Below, one piece after another: positions 55,232 to 64,000 of a DNA stretch of 64,000 bases. Location: assembly GCF_000255135.1 (NCBI RefSeq), contig NC_016751.1, positions 1,674,001 to 1,738,000 on the forward strand. Direction: 5' to 3'. The position numbers and the translations under genes are program-made. The stretch's first letter is position 1. Every line of letters begins with the position of its first letter. The notes below the pieces were generated by a model. That model made no database searches and was not told the DNA's origin. It saw nothing but the letters and a program-made list of their open reading frames with translations. This DNA comes from Marinitoga piezophila KA3. GTDB lineage: Bacteria; Thermotogota; Thermotogae; Petrotogales; Petrotogaceae.

Positions 55232-57103
55232 TTAAATTCTAAATATCTCCATTAATTCTTCATCGAGTGTAGCGTTTATAATATCGTTTTTTATGAGGAT
55301 ATCGTAGAAATTATATACTTTTTCTTCCAATTCTTTGCCAGAAACATATTTAAAGGTTACCCTTTCAAGGAATTTTTCTACATTCTTTATAGGTGCTCTC
55401 ATCATGTCAAATGAAAGTTTTGCAGCTTCTTTTCTATTTTCATTTACCCAGTTTATAGCAGCTTCCAATTCTTCCAATAATACCTTTGTAATTTCAGGAT
55501 AGTTTCTAACTAAATCGCCTTTTAAAACCATTCCAGCATTTGGTAACAAACCAAAACCATCATTAATTTCATTCCAGATCTTTCCGTAATCAAGTTCAGA
55601 ATATTCTATATTACTTTCTTCGAGTGCCTGCATAACAAAACCTGCTTCTGGTTCTCTTAATAATACGGTATCAACTTTCCCTGAAAGGAAATCCATCATA
55701 ATCTCCTTTGGTCTTCCAAAAGGATTACCGTATGAAAAGTTGAAATCTTCTATATTTAAACCTTTTGCCTGAATTAAGTATTTTGTTATTTTTGCTGGTG
55801 GTGCATCTTCAAAAAGAGGTAGATGTATGGTTTTGCCCTTTAAATCTTCAAGGCTTTTAGCCTTATAACCGCGAGTTATAATAGAAAAATTATCCCATAC
55901 AAATACAACAGGCATTTTTACATCAACGTCTCTTAATTTTGCTGCAGTAATTAAAGCAGAAAAACTAATATCAGCTTTGCCATTTACAATCCAGCCAAGA
56001 TGTTTTTCCGTTTCTTCCCAGATTTTTAACTCTTTAATGTTTACAACCTTTTTTAATCGTTTTGACTGTAATAATCTCATTATTATCGGATATCCCACAG
56101 GTGTTGCAGATTGAATAGTTACTGTTGGTTTTCCATTATCTTCAACATTTTCTTCTTCATCTTCAATTCTTCGTTTGAAATAAACCTTTACTTCATATGG
56201 ATTTACCTGTTCTATTTCCGCATCAAAACCCATTCCATCAAGCATGTTAATTAATGGCGTTGGAACAAAGGTTTGAACAAGAACAAATCCTTCTCCTGGA
56301 TTTAACGAATAAGCTTTCTTGATAATTATATCAAATGGATCCTGCTGCATCATTCTAACGTCAAGAACCTCATAATCTTCAATATTTGTGCTTTCTTTTG
56401 AAGGATTATATACAGAAACTCTAACTTTAAATGTATTGTATTTTTTTATGTTATATAGGTATTCCATATCTTCGATTATTTTTATAACGGGTTCTAAATC
56501 AATATTACCTTCAAAAACAACGGATTCACCGGATTTTAAGTCTTTTAATTGCTCAATTACAACACCAAGATTTTCAATATTACTTTCAGGTATTTTTATA
56601 ATTTCTTCCGGTTCTTTCCAGGTAATTTCAGAGCTATTAAACTCTTCTTCTGATTCCCTAATACATTCAGGAAAAAGCTTGTATAATTCTTTTTCAAGAC
56701 CTAATTCCTTATTTACAGTATGTAATATTTCACACAATGAAACGCCTGTCATTTTAGCAGCATTTTTAAATGTTGCAAATTTTGCAACAGTATTCCACAT
56801 TACAGGATTTTGCATGGTTTTGAATTTTGGCGAAATTTTTACAAGTATTTCTTTTAATTGTGGATATTTTTCTATTGTTTCTTTTACGTTTGAATTTCCT
56901 GTAATTGGTTCAGGCTTTTCATATAATATAGCTCCAGTAGGACAGATTTCCATAGCTTTCCTGGATTTGATTAACTCTTCATCATTTTCAGGTTGTTTAA
57001 AAACAACAGCCTTTCCATCTTCGATTCTGAAATTTTCAGGTGCTGTTCTAACACAGGCCTTACATGCAATGCATTTTTCTTTTATTACCTTATATTTTTC
57101 CAT
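55232..57103 (-). CDS. four-domain fusion: ferredoxin, DUF1858, DUF2249, NMT1-like substrate-binding domain
   Basis: 623 residues from ATG 57103 (AGAGGTGATC upstream); GTG 57112 is less likely. Domain 1 (about 1-65): one [4Fe-4S] ferredoxin site, CIACKACVRTAPENF with a fourth Cys in MEICPTGAI. Domain 2 (about 80-145): DUF1858-like (FKNAAKMTGVSLCEILHTVN). Domain 3 (about 180-320): DUF2249-like (VLDVRMMQQDPFDIIIKKAY). Domain 4 (about 325-620): periplasmic-binding fold of the SsuA/NMT1 type. There is no signal peptide, so the binding domain appears to be cytoplasmic. DUF1858/DUF2249 occur in nitric-oxide and hybrid-cluster repair contexts. Ligand unknown. Confidence 0.82.
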   Translation of the reverse strand: MEKYKVIKEKCIACKACVRTAPENFRIEDGKAVVFKQPENDEELIKSRKAMEICPTGAILYEKPEPITGNSNVKETIEKYPQLKEILVKISPKFKTMQNPVMWNTVAKFATFKNAAKMTGVSLCEILHTVNKELGLEKELYKLFPECIRESEEEFNSSEITWKEPEEIIKIPESNIENLGVVIEQLKDLKSGESVVFEGNIDLEPVIKIIEDMEYLYNIKKYNTFKVRVSVYNPSKESTNIEDYEVLDVRMMQQDPFDIIIKKAYSLNPGEGFVLVQTFVPTPLINMLDGMGFDAEIEQVNPYEVKVYFKRRIEDEEENVEDNGKPTVTIQSATPVGYPIIMRLLQSKRLKKVVNIKELKIWEETEKHLGWIVNGKADISFSALITAAKLRDVDVKMPVVFVWDNFSIITRGYKAKSLEDLKGKTIHLPLFEDAPPAKITKYLIQAKGLNIEDFNFSYGNPFGRPKEIMMDFLSGKVDTVLLREPEAGFVMQALEESNIEYSELDYGKIWNEINDGFGLLPNAGMVLKGDLVRNYPEITKVLLEELEAAINWVNENRKEAAKLSFDMMRAPIKNVEKFLERVTFKYVSGKELEEKVYNFYDILIKNDIINATLDEELMEIFRI

Positions 57104-57332
57104 AAAGATCACCTCTTATATATTTTTAAATTAATTCCGATAATTTTTATCTAATTATATTATATACCATTTGTATATATATTTGTGTGAAGAAATACTC
57201 AGGGAATTGAAATTTATGTTAAGAATTTATTTCTAAAAGTCGAACAACAAAACTGGAATAATATTTTCATTCTTTATTTAAAAATTAACATAACTTTAAT
57301 TAATTAGGGTGAGAAATATGATAAAATATTTC

Positions 57333-57389
57333 GGAACGGGTCTAAGGTCTTAAAGCCAGAATGGTACCTTAGCCCACTATTATTATTCC
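57333..57389 (+). promoter_or_regulatory. structured leader of rplU, candidate L21 leader
   Basis: GGGTCTAAGGT (57338-57348) pairs with ACCTTAGCCC (57366-57375), closed by GGAA (57333-57336) with TTCC (57386-57389). It lies just before the rplU ribosome-binding site, as the Bacillus L21 leader does. The 220 nt farther upstream are AT-rich and hold nothing I recognise. Confidence 0.6.
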
Positions 57390-57405
57390 AAGAGGAGGTG
57401 ACTTT

Positions 57406-57717
57406 ATGTACGCTATTATTGAAGTTGGCGGAAAACAGTACAAGGTAGAAGAAGGAATGGAACTTTACACAGAAAAGCTCGTTGGATACGAACCAGGAGC
57501 AGAAGTTGTTCTTGACAAAGTTTTATTTGTAAAGGGAGACTCAGCAAAGATAGGAAAACCTTATGTAGAAAACGCAAAGGTTGTTGCTGAGGTTGTAAAA
57601 CATGGAAAAGACAAAAAAGTATTAGTTGTAAAGTTCCAGGGTAGAAAAAACTACAGAAGAAAGAAAGGACATCGCCAACACTACACAGCTTTAAAAATTA
57701 AAAAGATTGAAGCTTAA
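57406..57717 (+). CDS. rplU: 50S ribosomal protein L21
   Basis: 103 residues. Diagnostic [17 protein letters not shown] and [29 protein letters not shown] precedes the ATG. First gene of the conserved rplU-prp-rpmA operon. Confidence 0.98.
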   Translation: MYAIIEVGGKQYKVEEGMELYTEKLVGYEPGAEVVLDKVLFVKGDSAKIGKPYVENAKVVAEVVKHGKDKKVLVVKFQGRKNYRRKKGHRQHYTALKIKKIEA

Positions 57718-57725
57718 TACCAAAA

Positions 57726-58022
57726 ATGATTAAAGTAAGTTTTAATCTAAAAAAAAGGGAAATTGAAATCAAAGGACATGCAAACTTTGATGAATATGGA
57801 AAAGATATTGTATGTAGTGCTGTAAGCGTATTAACGCAATTTATTGCAGAGATAGTGAAAAGTGAAAAAGTCGGTAAATACATAAAGAAAGACGGATATT
57901 TAAAAATCAATTGGTCAAAAGATGAGATGATAGATAAACTCGCTAATTATCTTTATTATGCACTGATTAGCATTGAAGAAAGTTATCCTGATAACTTGAA
58001 AGTGGAGGTGAATAGTAAATGA
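57726..58022 (+). CDS. prp: ribosomal-processing cysteine protease Prp
   Basis: 98 residues between rplU and rpmA. The catalytic His and Cys are in [20 protein letters not shown]. Prp removes the N-terminal extension of L27 in bacteria that have one, and the adjacent L27 does. Its stop overlaps the rpmA start by ATGA. Confidence 0.93.
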   Translation: MIKVSFNLKKREIEIKGHANFDEYGKDIVCSAVSVLTQFIAEIVKSEKVGKYIKKDGYLKINWSKDEMIDKLANYLYYALISIEESYPDNLKVEVNSK

Positions 58023-58294
58023 GAATAGATCTTCAACTCTTTTCTTCAAAGAAGAGTGGAGGTACTGCAAAAAATGGAAGAGACAGTAAACCAAAGTACC
58101 TCGGAGTTAAAAAAAGTGATGGACAGAAAGTAATTCCAGGAAACATCATTGTAAGACAAAGAGGAACACATTTCCATCCTGGAAATAACGTGGGAATGGG
58201 AAAAGATTATACAATTTTTGCTAAAATAGAAGGTTATGTAAAGTTTGAAATGAAGAATAACAGAAAATACATCAGCGTTTATCCAGAAAAGTAA
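58019..58294 (+). CDS. rpmA: 50S ribosomal protein L27 with Prp-cleavable extension
   Basis: 91 residues. The N-terminus [15 protein letters not shown] carries the extension; by analogy with LQFFA-S/A sites, Prp should cut after Phe/Ser so that the mature protein begins near SSKKSGG. Downstream, [19 protein letters not shown] is standard L27. An uncut extension would sit in the peptidyl-transferase centre. Confidence 0.96.
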   Translation: MRIDLQLFSSKKSGGTAKNGRDSKPKYLGVKKSDGQKVIPGNIIVRQRGTHFHPGNNVGMGKDYTIFAKIEGYVKFEMKNNRKYISVYPEK

Positions 58295-58306
58295 GCTGGT
58301 GAGAGA

Positions 58307-58837
58307 ATGAGCCGTGTAAAAATGTTATCCACGGCAGGGATATTGGGAGCGTTATCTGTATTGTTGATGTTTATAGAAATTCCTATATTCCCTTTTGCAA
58401 GTTTTTTGAAATATGATCCAAGTGCTCTTTTGATAATTGCATCATTATTGCTTTTTGATTGGAGAACAGCTGTATTCTCATTATTAACCAAAGATATAGT
58501 GTTTTATTTTGTGAAGTCCGGAGATATTATAGGAGTTTCGATGGATTTTGTAGCTATTTTAACCTTTATTTCGGTTTTAGCCTTTTTAAAATTAAATATG
58601 AACAAATATATTAAATATATAATTAGTTCTATAATGGTTGGAATAGCGATGGTTTTAATGAATATGGTAATAATCCCAATCTATTTTAAGATGTCTTTTA
58701 GTGATGCAGCAAAGTATTTTGGATTAAGTACCTGGACATTGATAATTACAATAATCGCTTTTAATATGATAAAGTTTATTGCCAATGGCATTTTAGGAGA
58801 CTTGTTATATAATAGAATAAAAAATTTCTTTTCCTAA
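58307..58837 (+). CDS. ECF transporter S component, probably riboflavin (RibU-like)
   Basis: 176 residues with six membrane helices. The segment [20 protein letters not shown] matches the RibU pattern (LKxDPSD). Substrate-binding S components use a shared ECF ATPase module encoded elsewhere. No FMN riboswitch precedes it, so riboflavin specificity rests only on the motif. It starts 12 nt after rpmA. Confidence 0.8.
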   Translation: MSRVKMLSTAGILGALSVLLMFIEIPIFPFASFLKYDPSALLIIASLLLFDWRTAVFSLLTKDIVFYFVKSGDIIGVSMDFVAILTFISVLAFLKLNMNKYIKYIISSIMVGIAMVLMNMVIIPIYFKMSFSDAAKYFGLSTWTLIITIIAFNMIKFIANGILGDLLYNRIKNFFS

Positions 58838-58854
58838 GAAAGGAGGACAGTAAA

Positions 58855-59301
58855 ATGGCTTCAATTATGACTCAAAAGAGTTATTTGGCTAAAAATGAAG
58901 AAGTTGAAAGAAAATGGTATGTTGTAGATGCAGAAGGTAAATCTTTAGGTAGATTAGCTGCACAGATTGCTAGAATTTTACAGGGAAAACACAAACCTAC
59001 ATATACACCTCATGTTGATACAGGTGATTATGTAATTGTTATAAATGCTGAAAAGGTGGTTTTAACAGGTAAAAAATTAACACAGAAAAAATACTACAGA
59101 CATTCTGGATATCCAGGAGGATTAAAAGAACAAACAGCAAAAGAAATTCTTGAAAAATACCCTGAAAGATTAATCGAAAAAGCAGTTAAGGGTATGCTTC
59201 CAAAAACAAAATTAGGAAGACATATGTACAAAAAGTTAAAGGTTTATGCTGGTTCTAATCACCCTCATGAAGCACAAAAACCAGAAAAGTTGGAATTATA
59301 A
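58855..59301 (+). CDS. rplM: 50S ribosomal protein L13
   Basis: 148 residues. [37 protein letters not shown] and [19 protein letters not shown] are diagnostic. AGAAAGGAGG precedes the ATG. Pairs with rpsI. Confidence 0.98.
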   Translation: MASIMTQKSYLAKNEEVERKWYVVDAEGKSLGRLAAQIARILQGKHKPTYTPHVDTGDYVIVINAEKVVLTGKKLTQKKYYRHSGYPGGLKEQTAKEILEKYPERLIEKAVKGMLPKTKLGRHMYKKLKVYAGSNHPHEAQKPEKLEL

Positions 59302-59315
59302 GGAGGGATTAATAA

Positions 59316-59723
59316 ATGGCTGAATTTATAGATTATTACGGAACAGGTAGAAGAAAGGCTTCAGTTGCAAGAGTTCACTTAAGACCTGGTGAAGGAAAAA
59401 TAAGAGTAAACAAAAAAGAATACGCAAACTTAACAGAATACTTTAACAATAATCCTGTATGGTCAAAACACGCACTTGAACCATTAACAGTAACAGAAAA
59501 TGAAGGTAAATTCGATATTGTTATTACAGTTAATGGTGGCGGAATGAATGGACAGGCTGGTGCTATAAGATTGGGTATTGCAAGAGCATTACTTCAATTT
59601 GATGAAAATTTAAGACCAGTTTTAAGAAAACACGGATTATTAACAAGAGACCCAAGAGAAGTAGAAAGAAAGAAATACGGTCTCAAGAAAGCAAGAAGAG
59701 CACCACAATTCTCAAAGAGATGA
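59316..59723 (+). CDS. rpsI: 30S ribosomal protein S9
   Basis: 135 residues. [40 protein letters not shown] and the basic C-terminus ([12 protein letters not shown]) are diagnostic. AGGAGGG precedes the ATG. A terminator-like hairpin follows. Confidence 0.98.
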   Translation: MAEFIDYYGTGRRKASVARVHLRPGEGKIRVNKKEYANLTEYFNNNPVWSKHALEPLTVTENEGKFDIVITVNGGGMNGQAGAIRLGIARALLQFDENLRPVLRKHGLLTRDPREVERKKYGLKKARRAPQFSKR

Positions 59724-59761
59724 TTTTGTTCGCTGCTTGAGAAGAATTTTGTATTTAATAA

Positions 59762-59783
59762 GGGAACGGTTTTTACCGTTCCC
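59762..59783 (+). terminator. intrinsic terminator-like hairpin after rpsI
   Basis: GGGAACGGT-TTTT-ACCGTTCCC followed by ATACTTTTG; the T tract is weak, so read-through into dnaG is possible. Confidence 0.7.
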
Positions 59784-59811
59784 ATACTTTTGATTATCTG
59801 GAGATGGTATT

Positions 59812-61536
59812 TTGATACCAAGAGAAGTTATTGATGAAATAAATTCAAGATTGGATATAAAGGATATAGTTGGAAGTTATCTTTCCTTAAAAAAGACTGG
59901 AAAGAATTATACTGCTTTATGTCCATTCCACCCTGAAGATACTCCATCCTTTTTTGTTTTTCCAGCTACAAATACCTTTCATTGCTTTGGTTGCGGAGCG
60001 CATGGAGATCCCATAACATTTATTCAAAAATATGAACATCTTACCTTTATAGAGGCTGTAAAAAAGGCAGCTGTTATGGCAGGTATAGATGTATCTAAAT
60101 ATTTGAAAAAAAGAGAATTGCCTCTTGAATTGCAAATTTTCGAAGATTATCATAAAAGATATCATGAAATCCTGTTAAACCTTCCAGATAACCATGTAGC
60201 CTGGAAATATTTAAATAAAAGAGGAATAAATAGAGATAATGCTATAAAGTTTGAACTTGGTTTTTCAAATGGCAGTATTAAATCTTTGATATTAGATAAA
60301 ATGGATATTTCAAGAGATATAGGAGCATCTCTTGGAATTATCAGAAAAGACGGTAGCGAAGTTTTTTCAAATAGAATAATAATTCCTATAAAAGATGATT
60401 ACGGTCGCATTGTAGCCTTTGCAGGAAGAAGTATAAACAATGAAAAACCAAAATATTTAAACAGTCCTGAAAATAAGTATTTTCAAAAATCTAATTTGTT
60501 GTTTTTATTTGATAAATCCAAAAATATAATAAAAAGAGAAAAATATTCTATTCTTGTTGAAGGATATTTTGATGCAATTCAAATGCATATAAATGGATTT
60601 GAGAATACCGTTGCTGTTTTAGGTTCATCTTTTACTCAATTGCATGCAAGAAAATTAATAAAATATACAGATAAAATAATTACCATGTTTGATATGGACG
60701 AAGCAGGGAGAAACGCGACATTACGTTCATTGGATTATCTCATATCCTATGGATTTCAGGTTGCTATTGCGCAATATACTGAAAAAGATCCTGATGAATT
60801 AATTCAAAAACATGGTGAAAATGGAATTTTAAATACATTGGAACAGTCGAAAAAATTTTATGATTTCATACCTGAATATTTTAAGGATAAATACAACCTT
60901 GAAGATGAATTTGGTGTGGAACAATATCTTGAAAAAATGGCAGAATGGTATATAAAATTTCAACGATCAAAACATGTTGCAGTAACAGATGCGTTTATAA
61001 AAAGAATAGCTATAATACTTTTGAAACCTGAAAATACAATAAAAAAAGCAATAGAAAATATCTTAAAATATAAAAAGTTCAATAAAAAGGTTATTCCATA
61101 TATATCTGTTGAAGCTGAAGAAAAAAGCGAAAAAAATTATAATGAACTTGATAAACAGTTAATATGGTTATGGATAAAACATAAAAAATATAGAGATATG
61201 TTATTAACGCATTTGAAAGCAGAAGATTTTGAAGGGCTTGGAAAGGAATTTTTTTCTTTTGCCAAAAACGGAGAAGATCTTTCTTATATACTTGAAAATG
61301 GAAGTGAAGAGTTAATAGATTTAATCAAAATTTCATGGAATTTTGATTATGATATAGAACCAGATAAAGTTTTTTCAAGTCTAATAGAGACAGTGGAGAG
61401 GTTGCGTAAAGAGCGAGAGGTTAAAGCGCTAAGACAAAAACTAAAGAATACCACAGATGACAGAGAAAAAAAAGAAATAATGAAAAGAATCTTTGATTTA
61501 CTCGCTACGCTCAAAAAGCGAGGAGGTGGTTTTTAG
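59812..61536 (+). CDS. dnaG: DNA primase
   Basis: 574 residues from TTG 59812, after GGAGATGG. The N-terminal CHC2 zinc finger reads [20 protein letters not shown] followed by HCFGCGAHG; the Toprim domain shows [10 protein letters not shown] and MFDMDEAGR. The C-terminal helicase-binding part is present. Synthesises replication primers. The stop overlaps the rpoD start (TAGTG), the classical dnaG-rpoD pairing. Confidence 0.97.
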   Translation: MIPREVIDEINSRLDIKDIVGSYLSLKKTGKNYTALCPFHPEDTPSFFVFPATNTFHCFGCGAHGDPITFIQKYEHLTFIEAVKKAAVMAGIDVSKYLKKRELPLELQIFEDYHKRYHEILLNLPDNHVAWKYLNKRGINRDNAIKFELGFSNGSIKSLILDKMDISRDIGASLGIIRKDGSEVFSNRIIIPIKDDYGRIVAFAGRSINNEKPKYLNSPENKYFQKSNLLFLFDKSKNIIKREKYSILVEGYFDAIQMHINGFENTVAVLGSSFTQLHARKLIKYTDKIITMFDMDEAGRNATLRSLDYLISYGFQVAIAQYTEKDPDELIQKHGENGILNTLEQSKKFYDFIPEYFKDKYNLEDEFGVEQYLEKMAEWYIKFQRSKHVAVTDAFIKRIAIILLKPENTIKKAIENILKYKKFNKKVIPYISVEAEEKSEKNYNELDKQLIWLWIKHKKYRDMLLTHLKAEDFEGLGKEFFSFAKNGEDLSYILENGSEELIDLIKISWNFDYDIEPDKVFSSLIETVERLRKEREVKALRQKLKNTTDDREKKEIMKRIFDLLATLKKRGGGF

Positions 61537-62795
61537 TGGCAGATAAGGATTTGATGAAGACCATTGAGGAAATAGGAAATCTGGAGATTGGCGAAGTTAG
61601 CGAAGGGCAGGAATATGTAAAAGCCCGAAAGAGAAAATCCTCAGACAAAAAGCCAAAAACCTTTGAAAAAATGGTAAAGGATCTTGTTAAAAAAGCTAAG
61701 AAGAACAATATGGTATTAACGTATGAGGATATTGATAAATCACTTCCTGCTGAACTGGATACAGAATTAATAGAAAAGATATATGAAGCACTTGAAAATG
61801 AAGGAATAATGATAGATGATGGTACCCAGCTTGATGATGAAAGTTTAAATGAAATAGAAGAAGTAATGGCAGCTGAAGGAGCTGCTGCAATTGATTTAAT
61901 GGATTATTTAGGGGATGGAGAAACTCAGATTTTTGACAATATGTCATTAAAAGATCCTATAAAGGTTTATCTAAAAGAAATAGGGAAGATTAAGTTGTTA
62001 ACACCTCAAAGGGAAAAACGATTGGCAAAAAAAGCTCAAGAAGGTAATAAAAAAGCAAGAGATGAATTGATAAAAGCTAATTTAAGGCTTGTTATATCTA
62101 TTGCAAAAAAATATATAGGAAGAGGATTATCCTTTCTGGATTTGATTCAGGAAGGAAATATAGGATTAATAAAAGCGGTAAATAAGTTTGATTATAAGAA
62201 GGGATTTAAATTCAGTACATATGCAACATGGTGGATTAGACAGGCTATAACAAGAGCTATTGCTGATCAGGCAAGAACTATAAGAATCCCAGTGCATATG
62301 GTTGAAACAATAAACAAATTCAATAAAATTATCAGAGAATATTTGCAGGAACATGGTGAATATCCTTCACCAGAAAAACTTGCAGAATTAACAGGAAAAC
62401 CAGTTGAAAAGGTAAATGAAATCCTTTTAACAGCAAGGGAAACAATATCTGCTGACTCACCGCTTGGAGCATCAGATGAAGATGATTCAACAATAGGTGA
62501 TTTTATAGCAGATGATACATTGGATAAACCAGCAGAAGTTGCTATGAAAATGTTATTGAGAGAAGAACTTGAAAAAATTCTTGATACATTGCAGCCAAGA
62601 GAGGCAATGGTATTGAAAATGAGATATGGCCTTCTTGATGGTAAGGTAAAGACTCTTGAAGAGGTTGGACAGTATTTTAATGTAACAAGAGAAAGAATAA
62701 GACAGATTGAAGTTAAGGCATTGAGAAAGTTAAGACATCCAAGCAGAAGCGCTCAATTAAAAGAATTAAGTTCTATGCTTGGAAAAGAGTTATAA
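61536..62795 (+). CDS. rpoD: RNA polymerase primary sigma factor (sigma-70)
   Basis: 419 residues from GTG 61536, after GGAGGTGG. Region 1.1-like ([19 protein letters not shown]), 1.2 ([17 protein letters not shown]), 2 ([33 protein letters not shown]), 3, and 4 with the HTH ([20 protein letters not shown]) are all present. It is the main sigma factor and fits the extended -10 promoters seen here. Confidence 0.98.
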   Translation: MADKDLMKTIEEIGNLEIGEVSEGQEYVKARKRKSSDKKPKTFEKMVKDLVKKAKKNNMVLTYEDIDKSLPAELDTELIEKIYEALENEGIMIDDGTQLDDESLNEIEEVMAAEGAAAIDLMDYLGDGETQIFDNMSLKDPIKVYLKEIGKIKLLTPQREKRLAKKAQEGNKKARDELIKANLRLVISIAKKYIGRGLSFLDLIQEGNIGLIKAVNKFDYKKGFKFSTYATWWIRQAITRAIADQARTIRIPVHMVETINKFNKIIREYLQEHGEYPSPEKLAELTGKPVEKVNEILLTARETISADSPLGASDEDDSTIGDFIADDTLDKPAEVAMKMLLREELEKILDTLQPREAMVLKMRYGLLDGKVKTLEEVGQYFNVTRERIRQIEVKALRKLRHPSRSAQLKELSSMLGKEL

Positions 62796-62807
62796 TGGAG
62801 GATTCAT

Positions 62808-64000
62808 ATGGACGAAAAAGTGTTTAATATAAAACGTGAATATTCTATACCAGAATTCTTCAAAGAAGAGTTAGATAGTGAACAGCTTGATGCCGTTATA
62901 AACTCCACAGGAAGATCATTAATAATTGCAGGCCCGGGTTCAGGAAAGACCCGGGTCATTACATATAAAATCGCATATTTGCTTTCTCAAGGCATAAAAC
63001 CGGAAAATATTTTATTGGTTACTTTTACAAGAGCTGCTGCTCGTGAAATGGTAGAAAGGGTAAGAAATGTAACCAATGTAGATACATCTTCACTAACTGC
63101 AGGTACCTTTCACCATGTGTGTAATATGATTTTAAGGAGATATGCAAAGGTTATTGGATATGAAAATAACTTTACTATTCTCGATTCAGAAGATGCGAAG
63201 GATTTAATGAGAATAGCAAAAAATGAATATAAGGAAACATTAACAAAGGAAGAAGCCAAACAAATTCCAGGTGAAGGGGTTATTTTAAAGATTATAGGAT
63301 ATGCCGCAAATACGTTAAAATCCATTCGTGAAGCAATATTGGATATGGCTGCATATTTAATTGATTATCAAGAGGATATAGAAAGAATATATATGAATTA
63401 TCTTGAAATGAAGAAAAAAATAAATGCAATGGATTATGATGATATGCTAATAAATACATTGCATCTTTTAGAAACAAATGAGGATATAAGAAATTATATA
63501 GCTTCAAAATATCAATGGGTATTGGTAGATGAATTTCAGGATACCAGTCTTGTTCAATTGAGAATAGTTGAATTTTTATCCAGTGTGCATAAAAATCTTA
63601 TAGTTGTTGGTGATGATTCGCAAAGTATATATTCATTTAGGGGTTCAAGATTTGAAAATGTTGAAGAGTTTCAGTCACATGAAGATGTAAAATTATTTAA
63701 AATTCAAACAAATTATAGAAGTGTTCCTGAAATAGTTGAATTAGAAAATTATCTTATTCCAACACACTCTATTCCAAAAAAATTAAAACCATATAGAAGT
63801 TCCTATCATATGAAACCAGTAATAGTGAAAACATATGATGAATTAGAACAGGCAGATTTTATAGTGCAACTTATAGAAAATAAATTTGATGAAGGTGTTT
63901 CTCCAGAAGAAATAGCTATATTATACCGTTCCCATAGTTTATCAATGGTACTACAACAAAAATTGGACGTAAAAAAGATTTCATATAAATTATTATCTGG
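62808..64000 (+). CDS. UvrD/Rep/PcrA-type superfamily 1 helicase (3' end outside window)
   Basis: The frame runs from ATG 62808 to the window edge (397 codons). Helicase motifs in order: Q-motif LDSEQLDAVINS, I AGPGSGKTRVIT, Ia LLVTFTRAAAREM, II LVDEFQDTSL, III VVGDDSQSIYSFRG, IV QTNYRS. This is a 3'-5' DNA helicase used in repair or replication restart. GGAGGATTC precedes the ATG, 13 nt after rpoD. Confidence 0.94.
   Translation, partial: MDEKVFNIKREYSIPEFFKEELDSEQLDAVINSTGRSLIIAGPGSGKTRVITYKIAYLLSQGIKPENILLVTFTRAAAREMVERVRNVTNVDTSSLTAGTFHHVCNMILRRYAKVIGYENNFTILDSEDAKDLMRIAKNEYKETLTKEEAKQIPGEGVILKIIGYAANTLKSIREAILDMAAYLIDYQEDIERIYMNYLEMKKKINAMDYDDMLINTLHLLETNEDIRNYIASKYQWVLVDEFQDTSLVQLRIVEFLSSVHKNLIVVGDDSQSIYSFRGSRFENVEEFQSHEDVKLFKIQTNYRSVPEIVELENYLIPTHSIPKKLKPYRSSYHMKPVIVKTYDELEQADFIVQLIENKFDEGVSPEEIAILYRSHSLSMVLQQKLDVKKISYKLLS

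Overview
The window is strongly AT-rich and reads as a chromosome segment of an anaerobic, low-GC bacterium of the phylum Thermotogota, most likely near Marinitoga/Petrotoga. That placement is inferred from protein character and gene order: an L27 with a cleavable N-terminal extension next to its protease Prp, maltose permeases with very large periplasmic inserts, threonine-to-glycine genes tdh-kbl, many small exported beta-strand-rich proteins, and extended -10 promoters (TGnTATAAT). No rRNA, tRNA, CRISPR array or recognisable insertion sequence was seen. Both edges cut genes: an exported protein at 1 and a UvrD-type helicase at 64000.

Layout. 1-5.1 kb: exported protein; OsmC, Mrp and MtnA in an operon; tmRNA; two exported proteins on the minus strand. 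5.2-12.2 kb: accessory block with an AAA ATPase/PD-(D/E)XK protein, a helical-repeat (TPR-like) protein, a divergent 43-residue secreted peptide and two ABC exporter half-transporters. 12.2-31.3 kb: MalG/MalF, an RNA methyltransferase, an HD-GYP protein coupled to a solute-binding-like protein, upp, an ABC-2 permease, kbl/tdh, a penicillin-binding protein with two cNMP-binding-like proteins, then DUF2344, a receiver, a PP2C phosphatase and YebC. 31.4-39.4 kb: housekeeping genes (cheR, lsp, rluD-like, DUF177, rpmF, plsX, glmS, rsfS, rpsB with a structured leader). 39.4-42.1 kb: cobalamin lower-ligand genes. 42.1-49.2 kb: one probable operon of two beta-barrel-like proteins, a DUF4097-like protein, a LytS/LytR-type two-component pair and an ABC-2 transporter. 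49.2-55.2 kb: second accessory block, with a paralogous TPR-like protein, a paralogous 43-residue secreted peptide, six Cys-rich peptide precursors around a radical SAM/SPASM enzyme, an ABC exporter, and deletion scars of the AAA and TPR genes. 55.2-64 kb: an unusual ferredoxin/DUF1858/DUF2249/substrate-binding fusion, then rplU-prp-rpmA, an ECF S component, rplM-rpsI, dnaG-rpoD and a helicase.

The main discovery candidate is the repeated cassette in the two accessory blocks. Each has a TPR-like intracellular protein divergently transcribed from a tiny secreted peptide (mature parts end in the same NPQIQIEFSE), with the same promoter, the same inverted repeat and the same 16-bp palindrome between the peptide gene and the downstream cargo. 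In one copy the cargo is an ABC exporter pair. In the other it is a RiPP cluster (candidate ranthipeptide-like, M-x-W-I-E leaders, CxCxGxxxC tails). The architecture resembles Gram-positive peptide pheromone/TPR receptor (RRNPP) systems, but without an obvious N-terminal HTH. The arrangement is seen in the sequence; the signalling role is inference.
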